Positions 51,493 through 62,007 of a stretch of 64,000 bases of DNA are shown piece by piece. How positions within the stretch are numbered: the stretch's first letter is position 1; each line of letters starts with the position of its first letter. Below the pieces are notes generated by a model. That model was not told the DNA's origin. It was given only the letters and a program-made list of their open reading frames with translations, and did not search any database. Position numbers and translations under genes: made by a program. Source of the DNA: UBA987 sp002292105 (GTDB lineage Bacteria > Bacteroidota > Bacteroidia > NS11-12g > UBA9320); assembly GCA_943846675.1 (NCBI GenBank), contig OX044357.1, positions 2,108,001 through 2,172,000 on the forward strand. Reading direction: 5' to 3'.

Positions 51493-52650
51493 TTAGGCTT
51501 TGACTTTGTTTGCCTTTACAGACGGCCCGTAAATTTGCTCGATAAGCGGTAAAATATTGGCTTGGTTGTCAAAACGCGCTTGCAATACAGACTTTCGCTC
51601 GTCCAATTGATCTTGGCTAATTGCCTCGGCCCAACAGGCTTGAATTGCCTTTTTATACTGCTCAGTTGTATCAGCTTGTATGCATAACGTTTCTAATCCA
51701 GTATTCACAATCATCTTCTCGTTCGCAATGCAATGTCTTCCCATAAACAAGGCATTCAATAGTTTTAATTTGATACCTGTTGCTTGATTGGTATACAAGA
51801 TATTGATGTGCGCTTCCGATATCAAATGGTTGATTTCTTCAGATGTAATCTTACTATGGAGTGTTACATGATCCATGGTTTCAATCAGGTTTTTCAACTC
51901 CAATGATGGATCGTTTCCTGCGATCACTAATGGATAGTCAGGCTTATTTAAAACATTATTCAAAAGATATAATGCCGCTTCATTATTTTCACCTACGGCT
52001 AAATTGCCATGGTATAATATAAAATCGCCCGCACCTTTCTGAACTTCAACAGAGGTATTCACGTGGAATGGAGACAACAAAACCGTTTTCCCATATTTAC
52101 GATTAAAAAACCGCTGGTCATTTGGCGAAATTGCAGCAATACAATCTGCGTGTTTAAGCACCTTCTCGTATTTCTTCAGTCTGTCTGACTCTACTTTAAA
52201 GAAATATCGTTTAAACCTGTTGTCTTCAACTTTTTCAAGATGTTTATAATAGTGATGCTCGATATTATGCGTACGAACAACTTTATAACGTTTTTTCAAA
52301 CGACTATCGGCCAGGTAATACGTAGAATGTAAACCTTCAAATAAAATTGGATGGTTGTCCTTTAAAAGGTTTTCAATTAAGGCCGTCGAATTTCGAGAAG
52401 CAACGATGTATGGTTTTGTGTTATATATGGGATTTTTAAACACTTTCCGCTTGTAGTATTTTACGGTATGACAAACGCCTTTAAGCATAGCGGTCTCGGC
52501 CCTACCATATTGGTAACAATGCAAATGAACTTTTACGCCAGCCTCTGCTAGAGCTACTAGTTTGTAATAGATGTCGATTACCCCGCCGTAATTTGCAGGA
52601 TAAGGAACGTCAAACGAAATGACGTGAAGGTGTTTACTTTTATTTCTCAT
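51493..52650 (-). CDS. Glycosyltransferase, GT4-like
   Basis: 385 residues from the ATG at 52650; a longer frame exists but would overlap the previous gene by 143 bases and lacks family sequence. N-terminal LHVISFDVPYPANYGGVIDIYYK and the C-terminal donor-binding half (ILYHGNLAVGENNEAALYLLN, PLVIAGNDPS, ALFMGRHCIAN) match GT-B glycosyltransferases of the GT4 type. It overlaps the preceding glycosyltransferase gene by 11 bases. Cytoplasmic or membrane-associated; sugar and acceptor unknown. Likely acts in surface glycan synthesis with its neighbour. Confidence 0.85.
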   Translation of the reverse strand: MRNKSKHLHVISFDVPYPANYGGVIDIYYKLVALAEAGVKVHLHCYQYGRAETAMLKGVCHTVKYYKRKVFKNPIYNTKPYIVASRNSTALIENLLKDNHPILFEGLHSTYYLADSRLKKRYKVVRTHNIEHHYYKHLEKVEDNRFKRYFFKVESDRLKKYEKVLKHADCIAAISPNDQRFFNRKYGKTVLLSPFHVNTSVEVQKGAGDFILYHGNLAVGENNEAALYLLNNVLNKPDYPLVIAGNDPSLELKNLIETMDHVTLHSKITSEEINHLISEAHINILYTNQATGIKLKLLNALFMGRHCIANEKMIVNTGLETLCIQADTTEQYKKAIQACWAEAISQDQLDERKSVLQARFDNQANILPLIEQIYGPSVKANKVKA

Positions 52651-53728
52651 ATTGCGCCAACAACTTGATTTCTTCGTTTTCCCAATTCCACTCGGCTGCT
52701 GCAGCTTTACAATTTTTCCGGAGGCGAATATACAATTCCTTGTTAGATTGTAACTCACTGACTGACTGAACAATACCTTCAACAGTGGGCTCTGAAAAAA
52801 TCATTACTTCATGCGCAGCATTCAAAGTGGCATACTCTGGAAAATTGCTACTAATTGACGGAACTTGTGCTTGGACATAATCGAAGCATTTATTACTCAA
52901 TGAGTAATAATAACTTAACCCCATGTTTTCCAAGACATTTAAGCCCATCAACGCATTCTTTGTAACATGTCGTAAATCTTCGGGATGGATTTTTCCAGCG
53001 AACGTCACCTTATGCGACAATTTTTCAGCTTTCACTAAATCGCGCAATTTTTTACTCAAATCTCCCTCCCCAACGATATACAGTTGAGCATCGATTTGAT
53101 GCATGGCTTTGATATAAAGGTCAACACACCGACCTTCATTCAACGCTCCTTGATAAATTAAAAAACCTGTTTCAGAAAAATCCGATTGAGGTTCTACGAC
53201 ATTGTTATAACGAAGAAACGGAACGTTTCTTATTACACCGACGTTTTTTATGTATTTTTTTTGAAAGATTTCTGCTAACGAGGCGCTAACGGTATAAACC
53301 GTATCTGCTTTTTTAAAGACGATTCGTTCTACAATCGACCATATTTTCTTGACAACTTTGCGATTGGTTACTTCTGGCACTTCCGTAAAATGTTCGTGCG
53401 AATCAAAAACCCAGTTGAACCGAGTAAACCAGCTATATAAAATGGCCCCAACCGCTGTATCAAGGTCTATGGTATTGATTGTCTCGGGTTTATATCGGAT
53501 AAAAAACAGAAATAACCGGATATTGTATTCGATATAAAAGGCTGGGCCACTTGTATACCAGCATTTTATGCGATGTTGTTTAAACGACTGAGGAACCAAT
53601 GATTTACTGCCAGGTAAAACGCGCCCAACGAGCATTACGTCATACTTGCTCTGAAGAGAAGTACAAATACGAATCATGCGTTGGTCAAACACAAGATCAT
53701 TGGTTACGGTGCAGACAATCCTTTTCAC
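52640..53728 (-). CDS. Glycosyltransferase, GT4-like
   Basis: 362 residues. N-terminal CTVTNDLVFDQRMIRICTSL, FDSHEHFTEVPEV, VYTVSASLAEIFQKKY, GFLIYQGALNEGRCVDLYI, LYIVGEGDLSKKL, VTFAGKIHPEDL and GLSYYYSLSNKCFDYVQAQVP are GT-B/GT4 features. Its ATG overlaps the recQ stop as ATGA (53725-53728) and its end overlaps the next glycosyltransferase, so three genes are coupled. Sugar and acceptor unknown. Confidence 0.87.
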   Translation of the reverse strand: MKRIVCTVTNDLVFDQRMIRICTSLQSKYDVMLVGRVLPGSKSLVPQSFKQHRIKCWYTSGPAFYIEYNIRLFLFFIRYKPETINTIDLDTAVGAILYSWFTRFNWVFDSHEHFTEVPEVTNRKVVKKIWSIVERIVFKKADTVYTVSASLAEIFQKKYIKNVGVIRNVPFLRYNNVVEPQSDFSETGFLIYQGALNEGRCVDLYIKAMHQIDAQLYIVGEGDLSKKLRDLVKAEKLSHKVTFAGKIHPEDLRHVTKNALMGLNVLENMGLSYYYSLSNKCFDYVQAQVPSISSNFPEYATLNAAHEVMIFSEPTVEGIVQSVSELQSNKELYIRLRKNCKAAAAEWNWENEEIKLLAQYEK

Positions 53729-55617
53729 TTTCTAAGGCGCAAATATCCACTTTTGTCATTGATAACTTTCCTATCGGAAACCAACCAATTGATGACCTCT
53801 ACAATTTCAGTAGTTTCCAAATCAGTAGATAGGGCAATCAACTCGTCTATGGTTAACGATTTATCGGTTAATGATCGCACAACAAAATCTTCTATCTGTC
53901 TAAAATCAAGTCGTTTAGTAAGCTGCAACTTCATCTCGCATAAATCACACTTGCCGCAGATGTCAAGATTCATTTCACCAAAATAATTACAAATAGATTG
54001 AGATCGGCAACCCTCTGATTCGACGTAGTTAATCACCGCTTCGATTCTTTCTAATGTCCTAATTTTACTAGTCTTAATAATGCCATCGTGATCAATAATC
54101 TCCCTGACACGAGGCTGAAGAAAAGTTATAAAAGGTTTGTCTGTCGATTGACTGTAAGACCATATGCCAATTTCTTCGAGCTGTCGGATATCCGCAATTA
54201 CAGCCTTCACATTCCTTTTACTCCTTTGGGCTATTTGATGTTCGCTTATTTGGGTGTAATAATCATAAATACCGGTGTATGAGCGCAGAATAGTCTTAAT
54301 TAGGCCGTCCAGTTTCGGTTGTCTCAATTGAAAATCATACAGTTGTGTACTCGATACGTTAATTTTTAGTTTAGATGGCCGGTGAATGCCCTCAGACAAA
54401 TGAATGTATCCCAGTTTCTGCAGCGATTTAATTCCTGAGTAGGCCTCTATGGCCTTAATCTCGAACTTTTCGCAAAACATCGACAAGTCAAAGTCAAAAC
54501 GCGCATCTCTCCCTGAGTTATATGCTAACGATAGATAATTACACAAGCTTTCATACACCAATTGGATTTGATCAACACTTGGAAACTGGCTATGCGCAAA
54601 AGAACGTAGTTGTCTTAAGTCGGCTTCTTCATACAGCAAAAGGCAGTGGGCGTCTTTGCCATCACGACCTGCCCTGCCTGCTTCTTGGTAATACCCCTCA
54701 ATACTGTCTGGCATGTCGTAATGAAACACAAACCGCACATCTGATTTGTCGATACCCATACCAAAAGCATTGGTAGCAACCATCACCTTTGTTTTACCGT
54801 TGGTCCAGCCGTCTTGTTTTGCGTTTCGGGTCTGGTTCGTCAGCCCACCATGGTAGTAATCAGCCTGTACATCCTGTTGTTTGAGAAAATTAGCAATCTC
54901 AACAGTTTTTCTTCTCGTACTGACATAAACAATCCCAGTTCCGTTATTCGCCTTGCAAAAAGTCAGCAACTCTGTCCTTTTGTCTTCAGTATACTTTACG
55001 TGATAGTGCAGGTTCGATCGATGAAAGCTTTTAGCAATCACGACTGGCTCTTGCATCGCCAATTGCTCGATAATATCTTGCTGTACTTGAACCGTAGCCG
55101 AGGCTGTTAAAGCCAGAAATTTGAACTCAGGATGATCATCCTTCAAGGTAGATATCTGTCTGTATTCAGGCCTAAAATCGTGCCCCCATTGAGAAATACA
55201 GTGGGACTCGTCAACGGCGATAAAGCTAATATTCGTCCGTTTTAAATTCTGCTTGAACGCTTTCGATTGTAGTCTTTCCGGTGAAACATATACCAGTTTA
55301 TATTTGTTGTTCCGAATGTTCTGTAATTCAATGGCTATCTCTTTTTTGGCCATACCTCCGTACAAATACGTGGCAGAGATTCCACGAGATTTAAGTTGGC
55401 CAACTTGATCACGCATTAGAGCAATAAGTGGCGACACAACAAAACAAACACCGTCTGAGAGTAAAGCAGGCACTTGGTAACAAATGGATTTACCTCCTCC
55501 CGTCGGCAACAACGCAAACGTATCTCGTTTGGCTAAAACGGCGTCAATAATCTCTTCCTGCTTATCTCTGAAAGAATTAAACCCCCAATGTTTTTGTAAG
55601 ACTTCTAATGGCGTCAC
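53725..55617 (-). CDS. recQ: RecQ-family ATP-dependent DNA helicase
   Basis: 630 residues. Superfamily 2 motifs: FRDKQEEII (Q-like), Walker A TGGGKS (39-44), DESH (136-139), LTASAT, TNAFGMGIDKSDVRF, QEAGRAGRDG. A four-Cys zinc site (CRSQSICNYFGE...CGKCDLC) lies late, near residues 540-570, as in the short Bacteroidota RecQ type; an HRDC domain is not evident. Unwinds DNA 3'-5' in recombination and repair. The start is GTG at 55617; an in-frame TGA lies just upstream and no ATG fits. It is read between an SBBP surface-protein gene (20-base gap) and a glycosyltransferase (ATGA overlap). Confidence 0.93.
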   Translation of the reverse strand: MTPLEVLQKHWGFNSFRDKQEEIIDAVLAKRDTFALLPTGGGKSICYQVPALLSDGVCFVVSPLIALMRDQVGQLKSRGISATYLYGGMAKKEIAIELQNIRNNKYKLVYVSPERLQSKAFKQNLKRTNISFIAVDESHCISQWGHDFRPEYRQISTLKDDHPEFKFLALTASATVQVQQDIIEQLAMQEPVVIAKSFHRSNLHYHVKYTEDKRTELLTFCKANNGTGIVYVSTRRKTVEIANFLKQQDVQADYYHGGLTNQTRNAKQDGWTNGKTKVMVATNAFGMGIDKSDVRFVFHYDMPDSIEGYYQEAGRAGRDGKDAHCLLLYEEADLRQLRSFAHSQFPSVDQIQLVYESLCNYLSLAYNSGRDARFDFDLSMFCEKFEIKAIEAYSGIKSLQKLGYIHLSEGIHRPSKLKINVSSTQLYDFQLRQPKLDGLIKTILRSYTGIYDYYTQISEHQIAQRSKRNVKAVIADIRQLEEIGIWSYSQSTDKPFITFLQPRVREIIDHDGIIKTSKIRTLERIEAVINYVESEGCRSQSICNYFGEMNLDICGKCDLCEMKLQLTKRLDFRQIEDFVVRSLTDKSLTIDELIALSTDLETTEIVEVINWLVSDRKVINDKSGYLRLRK

Positions 55618-55637
55618 GTCGCCAAAAATAGGTCAAT

Positions 55638-58600
55638 CTAACGAACTACGTGGATGAGTCCTTTGACCGTTTGATATGCACCATCTTCTGTGGTAATAAA
55701 TCGGATTGAATATAGGTAAACACCGTTTGAAACAACTTCACCATTATACGTTCCATCCCATCCTTGATTCACATCTTCTGTCCGATATAATTCTTCTCCC
55801 CAGCGATTAAAAATCGACATGGTGTAATCTTGGTAATTTACAAGTGTGGGTTTGAACAAGTCATTCAATCCATCACCATTTGGGCTAAAACCTGTTGGAA
55901 CGTGATAGTAACTGATACAACCTGATCCAATTTCAAAATCGTCACCCGATTGGCAACCATCTTTGTTTGTTACTGTAACGCTATAAACCTGCTGTTTGGT
56001 CGCTTGTATTTTTTGAGACGTTTCTCCATCAGGCATCCAGTTGTAAGACATGCCAGGATTGCCCGCATCTAATTCTAAACTAAACTTACCGCAAAGCACG
56101 GTATCAATACCCAAGTTTATGATTGGGTAGGGTGAGACACTGTAAGTCACAGAATCTGAAATGGTACCACATTTATTGGATATGGTTACCCAATGCGTTC
56201 CTGGATTAGACAAGGTAACGGTATTGATTGTTTCATTGCCAGACCAGATATAAGATTCATCATTATTTGGATCTCCAACAGTAATGGTTTGCGGTTCGAC
56301 TTGGCCACAGAAGATTTGATTATCCCCTAAACTAAGTATTGGTTGCTTGAGCAAACTTAAGTTTACTGTATCACTTGCTATACCACATCTATTGACCAGG
56401 GTTACAAAATATTGACCTGGTGAAGAAACTGCCAACGTTGGCAATGTTGAATTGTCTTGCCAGTTATACTGCATCTCTGCATCAGAATGGGTGACGTCGA
56501 ACAAGGTGCTCACATTGTCACAATATGTAGAGTCAATAGGTAATATTACTTGAGGCGTTTCCTTCAAAATGATGGTCCAAACCCCTGAGTCAATCGCGCA
56601 TTTATTTTGCAAATACCCTGTAAAAGTTCCAGGCATTGTTGCGTTATAAAACGTGTCGGACTGTCCTACGATAGACCAACTATACGTTTCTGAATTGTTT
56701 TGATTGGCATTGCTCAGAACTAACGTTGTATTCACATTGTCACATTGGTAAACAGTGTCATGTAAACTCCCGAGTGGGTTAACAATTAATTCAATGTTCA
56801 TTGAATCTGAAGCACTGCCACAACTATTGGCTATCGTAATCCGTGCGTAGGTAGCTTTTGATATGGTTATGGAGTCCAAACTCCCTATTCCAACCAAATC
56901 ATTCAAATCATCCCAACTGTACGATTCTCCATTATTGGTTTGCCCAACTTTTAACCCATAGGATACCATATTACAGAATACAGAATCGCTTGGCAAGCTT
57001 ACGGTTGGTGTACTATGTTCAACAATTCGTGTTTCGCTGCTATCAACTCCACAGAAATTGGAGACTACTACCTTATATCGCCCAGTATCTAAAACCGTTA
57101 TTTGCTGAATAGAATCTCCAGTATTCCATCTGTACATTGCCTCATTGTTTGCATTTCCGGCATCCAATACAAGTCTTACAGAATCGCATGTAATGCTGTC
57201 GCTGAACAAATTGACTTTAGGTGTTTTTAGTAATTTGAAGTTTATCGTATCGGTTTTGGTACCGCAATTAGGTGTAATAATGTCAACGTAATATTTCCCA
57301 GGACTTGATGCAGTAGCAGTCTGTGTTGTATCTCCATTGTGCCACAAATACGAACGAATTATGGTGTCATTTTTGGCATCGAGCGTTAGTGTAGGGAAAT
57401 TATCGCAATACGTGGTGTCATTCCCAAATACGGGAACTTTTGGGCTATGCTCCAAGAGGATTTGTACTGAATCTCTTACCGTATCGCAACCGTATGTGGC
57501 TTGTACCCATATCAATCCAGAATCTTTGGCAATATTGAATCTGTTGTCGCTACCGTCGCTCCATATAAAATTGGCGCCTTGGTTTTTTGCATCAAATATT
57601 TCAAAAACGTTATCACACTCTACGAAGGTGTCTTTAAACCCGAGTTCAATAGGCTCAGTATACAGCGTATCTCTAAATTTTGTTACGAAGCCAGTCCAGA
57701 AAAATGAACTGCCGTTCCTCAAGCTATCCTTGTACACACCCTTTGTAGTTGGGTAATCTCCAGAAAAAGAATTCCCTGCTGACAATATATAGGTTACACA
57801 ACCTACCCTCTTGGCTCTAACTCCGCCCGGAAATTCTCCTCGGCTTCCACCATAGTAAGTTCCGTAGAGCTGTTTTGCACCTTCAAAATCTAACTTGGTT
57901 ATGGTTAACGAACCATAGAACCCCGAGTATGTCAGTTTTGACTTCGGTTGGATAGCATCCGATGTTGTAGGAAAATCTGTTGACCGCGACGTAGCTGCCA
58001 CAATGGCTTCATCTCGCACATTAGCTGTTATGCTCAACGGACTAAAAAATGGATAATTCCAGGAGTATCCGTCGTCGTTTGACCCACCTAAATACGTACT
58101 GTAATGCACATTGGTTCCAGCCGATATCATCTTGACAACAACGGCATCGTAGCCCCCGGAGTTGCTTTTGCTAAACGCATTTTTGGATACTGGAAAGTCT
58201 GACGATGTTGAGGCACCAGCAATAAATGGATCGCCCGTTTCTGTCGCATAAATACTTTCAAAGTTATCTTCTCCACTACCACCCATGAGTTTTGCCCACT
58301 CTACCTGATTGCCGTTTGCTTTAAACTTGATAACAAAACCATCTGTATTTCCTTTAATGTATTTGTTAAAGACTTTTGCTCCTGGAGTAGTCCTGAAATT
58401 TCCAGAACTGGTTTGTCCAACAACATAGACAAATCCGGAACCGTCGACATACACGTCTTTGGCAACATCAAATCCTGATCCACCAATGTATGTTGAGAAA
58501 ATAAGACCTGAACCGCTCGCGTTTAAGCAGGTAAGAAATGCATCGCCTCTTAGCCAGTAGCCATAACCGCTGCCTGTGCTTGTTCCGCCGTAAGTCGATT

Positions 58601-59954
58601 GATAACAGCCAGAAGTTGTTGGAAAATCTTCAGACGACGTATTACCAACAAGGTAAACTCTTCCGTTATCTGTAACCTGCATGCCTCTTATCCAGTCGAT
58701 GGAATAAAAACCCGATGATTGTGTTCCAGTTAAGTATGTACTAAACACCAAACCACTTGCATCGTTATTGAATTTTGTAACAAATCCTTGATAGCACCAA
58801 CCGCCACTGCAGGATTTTCCTTTTTCATCAAATGCGCCTGATGTAGTTGGAAAACCTCCGCCAAACGTAATACCAGAAACCACAGCTTCGTATTTTGAAT
58901 TAACAGACACGTTCATTCCGTATTCGTAGCTGCTTCCTCCGATGTAGGTGAAATACTTAAGGCTATCCCCCTTTGGTGTTATTTTACAAAGAAATGCATC
59001 ATAACCACCGTTTAGCGTGGTGTCATAACCACCGAGTTGGCTGTAAAACCTTTGGTTATTAGACATACCAGTGATGTACACATAGTCTTGGTCGTCAATA
59101 TCCACGTCTAACACGTAATTCCAGCCAAAATTGCCTGTAATTGGGTCTCCATAGAAGTAGGTACTCCAATCTACATAGATAGGGTCAATAACTAAGGCTA
59201 TACTCGCGTCATATGCGCCAATAACTTCGAATCCTACTGTGTTTTCATCAACAACATATTGTACGTTTACTTCAACCTCCTTGCCATCTATCATCTGATA
59301 AGAATATGGTTTATCTTCAATCAGATTCCCCCATGCAGTAGACAGTTTAATTCTTCCGTCTTGTAGTACCTCAAGGCCTTCAACACCATTATATTCCATT
59401 TGAATGGAAGCAATATCGGCTCCCGGCTTCGCAATAAAATCGTACTTTAATGCACCTTCTGTATTGCCGTAAAAGACAAGGTCTGTATTTGGATAAACCT
59501 CTTTGTATTTAAGTTTCTGATACTCTTTAAGATTCACCCCTTGGCTAGTCTGTTCTCCAAAGTAGTGCACGTTTCGTTCAACTTGCTGAGAAGCCTGAAT
59601 ATTTTTTACTGTCGAGTTTTTCAAAGACAAGCTCCAGTTTAAGAACGAAGCCTTTGCCTCCATTGGTTTGCTTTTGTCTTCACTCAAACGAAAATCCTTC
59701 ACCAACGAAAACAATATTTTATCCGAGTAAAATGCGGCTGTAGCACCATTTCCGGAGGTTTGATACAAAATTGAATTGTCCCATTGACCTTGGTTTTCAC
59801 GAAACAATTGCCCTTGAACAAGCACGTCGTTTAACACTTTTTGATAGCTAGCATGATCATGCTTATTCGCCTCAGTTTGTGCATTAACCACAACAAGATT
59901 GAGGAGAAAGACAACGCATGCGGATAGGTATTTCACGGTTTTGATACCAAACAT
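55638..59954 (-). CDS. Giant SBBP/DUF7948 surface protein with type B T9SS sorting domain
   Basis: 1438 residues from the ATG at 59954, which begins the signal peptide (VVVNAQ); an earlier in-frame start adds a non-signal stretch. Order: DUF7948-like domain (LFRENQGQW near 50, YKEVYPNTDLVFYG near 160), SBBP propeller repeats (FSTYIGGSGFDVAKDV, VYVVGQTSSGNF) to about 750, then seven or so Ig-like modules of about 75 residues each with a Cys near CDNV/CGTxSDS, ending in a CHU_C type B tail (FSPNGDGLNDLF, IFNRWGEEL, WDGTYNGEVV). Secreted and surface-attached. First gene of the unit leading into recQ and two glycosyltransferases. Divergent from 60071. Confidence 0.88.
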   Translation of the reverse strand: MFGIKTVKYLSACVVFLLNLVVVNAQTEANKHDHASYQKVLNDVLVQGQLFRENQGQWDNSILYQTSGNGATAAFYSDKILFSLVKDFRLSEDKSKPMEAKASFLNWSLSLKNSTVKNIQASQQVERNVHYFGEQTSQGVNLKEYQKLKYKEVYPNTDLVFYGNTEGALKYDFIAKPGADIASIQMEYNGVEGLEVLQDGRIKLSTAWGNLIEDKPYSYQMIDGKEVEVNVQYVVDENTVGFEVIGAYDASIALVIDPIYVDWSTYFYGDPITGNFGWNYVLDVDIDDQDYVYITGMSNNQRFYSQLGGYDTTLNGGYDAFLCKITPKGDSLKYFTYIGGSSYEYGMNVSVNSKYEAVVSGITFGGGFPTTSGAFDEKGKSCSGGWCYQGFVTKFNNDASGLVFSTYLTGTQSSGFYSIDWIRGMQVTDNGRVYLVGNTSSEDFPTTSGCYQSTYGGTSTGSGYGYWLRGDAFLTCLNASGSGLIFSTYIGGSGFDVAKDVYVDGSGFVYVVGQTSSGNFRTTPGAKVFNKYIKGNTDGFVIKFKANGNQVEWAKLMGGSGEDNFESIYATETGDPFIAGASTSSDFPVSKNAFSKSNSGGYDAVVVKMISAGTNVHYSTYLGGSNDDGYSWNYPFFSPLSITANVRDEAIVAATSRSTDFPTTSDAIQPKSKLTYSGFYGSLTITKLDFEGAKQLYGTYYGGSRGEFPGGVRAKRVGCVTYILSAGNSFSGDYPTTKGVYKDSLRNGSSFFWTGFVTKFRDTLYTEPIELGFKDTFVECDNVFEIFDAKNQGANFIWSDGSDNRFNIAKDSGLIWVQATYGCDTVRDSVQILLEHSPKVPVFGNDTTYCDNFPTLTLDAKNDTIIRSYLWHNGDTTQTATASSPGKYYVDIITPNCGTKTDTINFKLLKTPKVNLFSDSITCDSVRLVLDAGNANNEAMYRWNTGDSIQQITVLDTGRYKVVVSNFCGVDSSETRIVEHSTPTVSLPSDSVFCNMVSYGLKVGQTNNGESYSWDDLNDLVGIGSLDSITISKATYARITIANSCGSASDSMNIELIVNPLGSLHDTVYQCDNVNTTLVLSNANQNNSETYSWSIVGQSDTFYNATMPGTFTGYLQNKCAIDSGVWTIILKETPQVILPIDSTYCDNVSTLFDVTHSDAEMQYNWQDNSTLPTLAVSSPGQYFVTLVNRCGIASDTVNLSLLKQPILSLGDNQIFCGQVEPQTITVGDPNNDESYIWSGNETINTVTLSNPGTHWVTISNKCGTISDSVTYSVSPYPIINLGIDTVLCGKFSLELDAGNPGMSYNWMPDGETSQKIQATKQQVYSVTVTNKDGCQSGDDFEIGSGCISYYHVPTGFSPNGDGLNDLFKPTLVNYQDYTMSIFNRWGEELYRTEDVNQGWDGTYNGEVVSNGVYLYSIRFITTEDGAYQTVKGLIHVVR

Positions 59955-60070
59955 ATGGTGTAAATATACTATCAAGACGCTTATGTACTCCAAACGCTGC
60001 ACCTGAATTCGACTAAAATGAGATTATTATAGCTCGTCAATCTCTAAAAATGGTTGTTTATTTGCTCTGA

Positions 60071-61600
60071 ATGGAAGCCTTGCAGAAATATCAAAAACAT
60101 TTGGGAATACTCTTTTTTGCCGTGGTGTTGTTTTTCTGCTACGGAAGGTTTTACAACCAGCTTCCTTTGGGCGTTCATAACTGGGCTCAATCCGACAGAT
60201 ATTCTGTTGCTGTAAAATTTATAGATGAAATTAATTTTTTCAAAGCAAGAACGCATAACTTGAGCACAATCGATGGAAGATGTGGTGTCGAATTTCCGGC
60301 CACCCAGTACGTTTCTGCCAGGTTAGCAAGTACGATATCTCCGAACCATCTTCCCTTTATTTATCGAATGTTTAATTTAATCATTCTAACCTTTGGTATA
60401 TGGCGTTTTATTGCGGCTTGGAAGACCAAGCAGCAGATAAAGACGCTTACCTTTTTACTCGTTTTCTTTAGTCCTGTTCTCTTGTTCTATGGATTCAATT
60501 TTTTACCAGACACCACTGGGCTTGGACTCTTACTCATTGGATTGGGCTATTTTGTTCGATACAATCATTCCAAGGTATTGCGTTATGCTTTACTGAGTGT
60601 ACTTTTCGCTGGGATGGCCACTCTATTAAAAACTACATGTGGCATTTATTTTCTAGCCCTCATCGGCACTTACGGATTACATTTCATAAAACCCCTCGAG
60701 GTTAAAAAAGGACTCACTGTATTGTTCGTTTTTCTCGCACTTGCAGCATTAATTTTGCTATACGACTACTATTTCTTCCACAAAGTGAATATGGATTTCT
60801 ATTCCCGTATTTTCATGTCGAAACAGCAACCACTGACCTCACTTGCCGACTTCAGCGGATTTTGGAAAGCCATTCAATATTGGCATGGTCAATATTTAAC
60901 GTGGCCACAAACCATCTTACTTTTTGGGTTGGTGGCACGCGCAATTACAAATCGTAAGCGTTTGACCAAAAACCCCTTAGGGCTTAAGCTTTTGTTAATA
61001 GCACTGGTAGGGTTGATGCTATTCTTGGTGCTTATGGGCAAACAATTTATCAATCACGATTACTACTTTATCGCTGGATTCACACCTTTGTACTGTTTAG
61101 CTTTGTGGTACTTTTTGTCTATTCAATGGCACCTACCCTTCTTCAAGTCTACGCTCTTTATATATGTGCTGTTAGGTTTATCCTTGACCACCTGTTACTA
61201 TTCGGTTTCGAACTATTTGCCACGCATGTCAAGTCACTTTGTATGGAAAAATCGTGACATCATAAATGATATAGAATGGATGGCCAGTGGGTCAACGCTG
61301 CTTGACGAATTGGGTATTGAACAAAGCGACAAAATATTTATCGGATATGACCCAGCACCAAATACGGGCTTGGTTTATTTCAATAGAAGCGGAAAAGTGT
61401 TTAACCACGAAGAAATGACTCGAGATAGCGCCAACATGCAATATTGGTCAAATCGTATCCACCCCAATTATTTTATCTTTCCAACGGATTGGGTCGCTAA
61501 GTTGCCCAATGATCAACCCTGGTTACACGAGCATTTGGTTCCGTTTGCCAAACGTGAAAAATTCGTGGTGTATAAACCCATTTATTCGTTTAACAACTAG
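60071..61600 (+). CDS. GT-C-fold membrane glycosyltransferase (PMT/ArnT-like)
   Basis: 509 residues with about eleven hydrophobic segments. The first loop has the GT-C acidic signature area (GVHNWAQSDRYSVAVKF, with Asp42 in SDR), then FNFLPDTTGLGLLLIGLGY and ATLLKTTCGIYF, and a soluble C-terminal part from about 395. The pattern resembles polyprenyl-phosphate-sugar-dependent transferases (PMT_2/GT39/83 type). Acceptor unknown. Followed 16 bases later by the MmcQ/YjbR gene. Confidence 0.78.
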   Translation: MEALQKYQKHLGILFFAVVLFFCYGRFYNQLPLGVHNWAQSDRYSVAVKFIDEINFFKARTHNLSTIDGRCGVEFPATQYVSARLASTISPNHLPFIYRMFNLIILTFGIWRFIAAWKTKQQIKTLTFLLVFFSPVLLFYGFNFLPDTTGLGLLLIGLGYFVRYNHSKVLRYALLSVLFAGMATLLKTTCGIYFLALIGTYGLHFIKPLEVKKGLTVLFVFLALAALILLYDYYFFHKVNMDFYSRIFMSKQQPLTSLADFSGFWKAIQYWHGQYLTWPQTILLFGLVARAITNRKRLTKNPLGLKLLLIALVGLMLFLVLMGKQFINHDYYFIAGFTPLYCLALWYFLSIQWHLPFFKSTLFIYVLLGLSLTTCYYSVSNYLPRMSSHFVWKNRDIINDIEWMASGSTLLDELGIEQSDKIFIGYDPAPNTGLVYFNRSGKVFNHEEMTRDSANMQYWSNRIHPNYFIFPTDWVAKLPNDQPWLHEHLVPFAKREKFVVYKPIYSFNN

Positions 61601-61616
61601 CGATTAAATTAACAGC

Positions 61617-61976
61617 ATGGACATTATTCAACTCAGAGATTATTGCATTGCCAAACCAGGAGTGACAGAGTCCTTCCCTTTTGGTGAGCAAACCTTAGTT
61701 TTTAAGGTAATGGACAAAATGTTTGCCGCGACAAACATTGAAAACTACACATCGGTAAACCTGAAGTGTGACCCAGAATGGGCACAAGAACTACGCGCGT
61801 CAGACCCATTAATACAACCCGGCTACCATATGAACAAAAAGCACTGGAATACGGTTGAATCTGCCATATTCCCAGATTCGACTTTACTCAAAGAAATGAT
61901 CGACCACAGTTACGACATTGTGGTAGTCAAACTGACCAAGGCTAAAAAAGAAGCATTAAAAAAAGGGCTTAGTTAA
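61617..61976 (+). CDS. MmcQ/YjbR-family protein
   Basis: 119 residues of the YjbR fold: LRDYCIAKPGVTESFPFGEQTLVFKVMDKMFA, SVNLKCDPEWAQELR, PGYHMNKKHWNTV and the C-terminal helix LTKAKKEALKKG. Double-wing DNA-binding-like proteins of unknown role. Normal length for the family. It ends inside a bidirectional terminator shared with the opposite FAS1 gene. Confidence 0.92.
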   Translation: MDIIQLRDYCIAKPGVTESFPFGEQTLVFKVMDKMFAATNIENYTSVNLKCDPEWAQELRASDPLIQPGYHMNKKHWNTVESAIFPDSTLLKEMIDHSYDIVVVKLTKAKKEALKKGLS

Positions 61977-61993
61977 TAAGCCCTTTTTTTTTA
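61958..61993. terminator. Bidirectional rho-independent terminator
   Basis: AAAAAAGGGCTTA and TAAGCCCTTTTTTTTT form a stem with A- and T-runs on each side. It overlaps the stop of the MmcQ gene and ends just before the FAS1 gene on the other strand. Confidence 0.9.
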
Positions 61994-62007
61994 GAAATTA
62001 ATTATGC

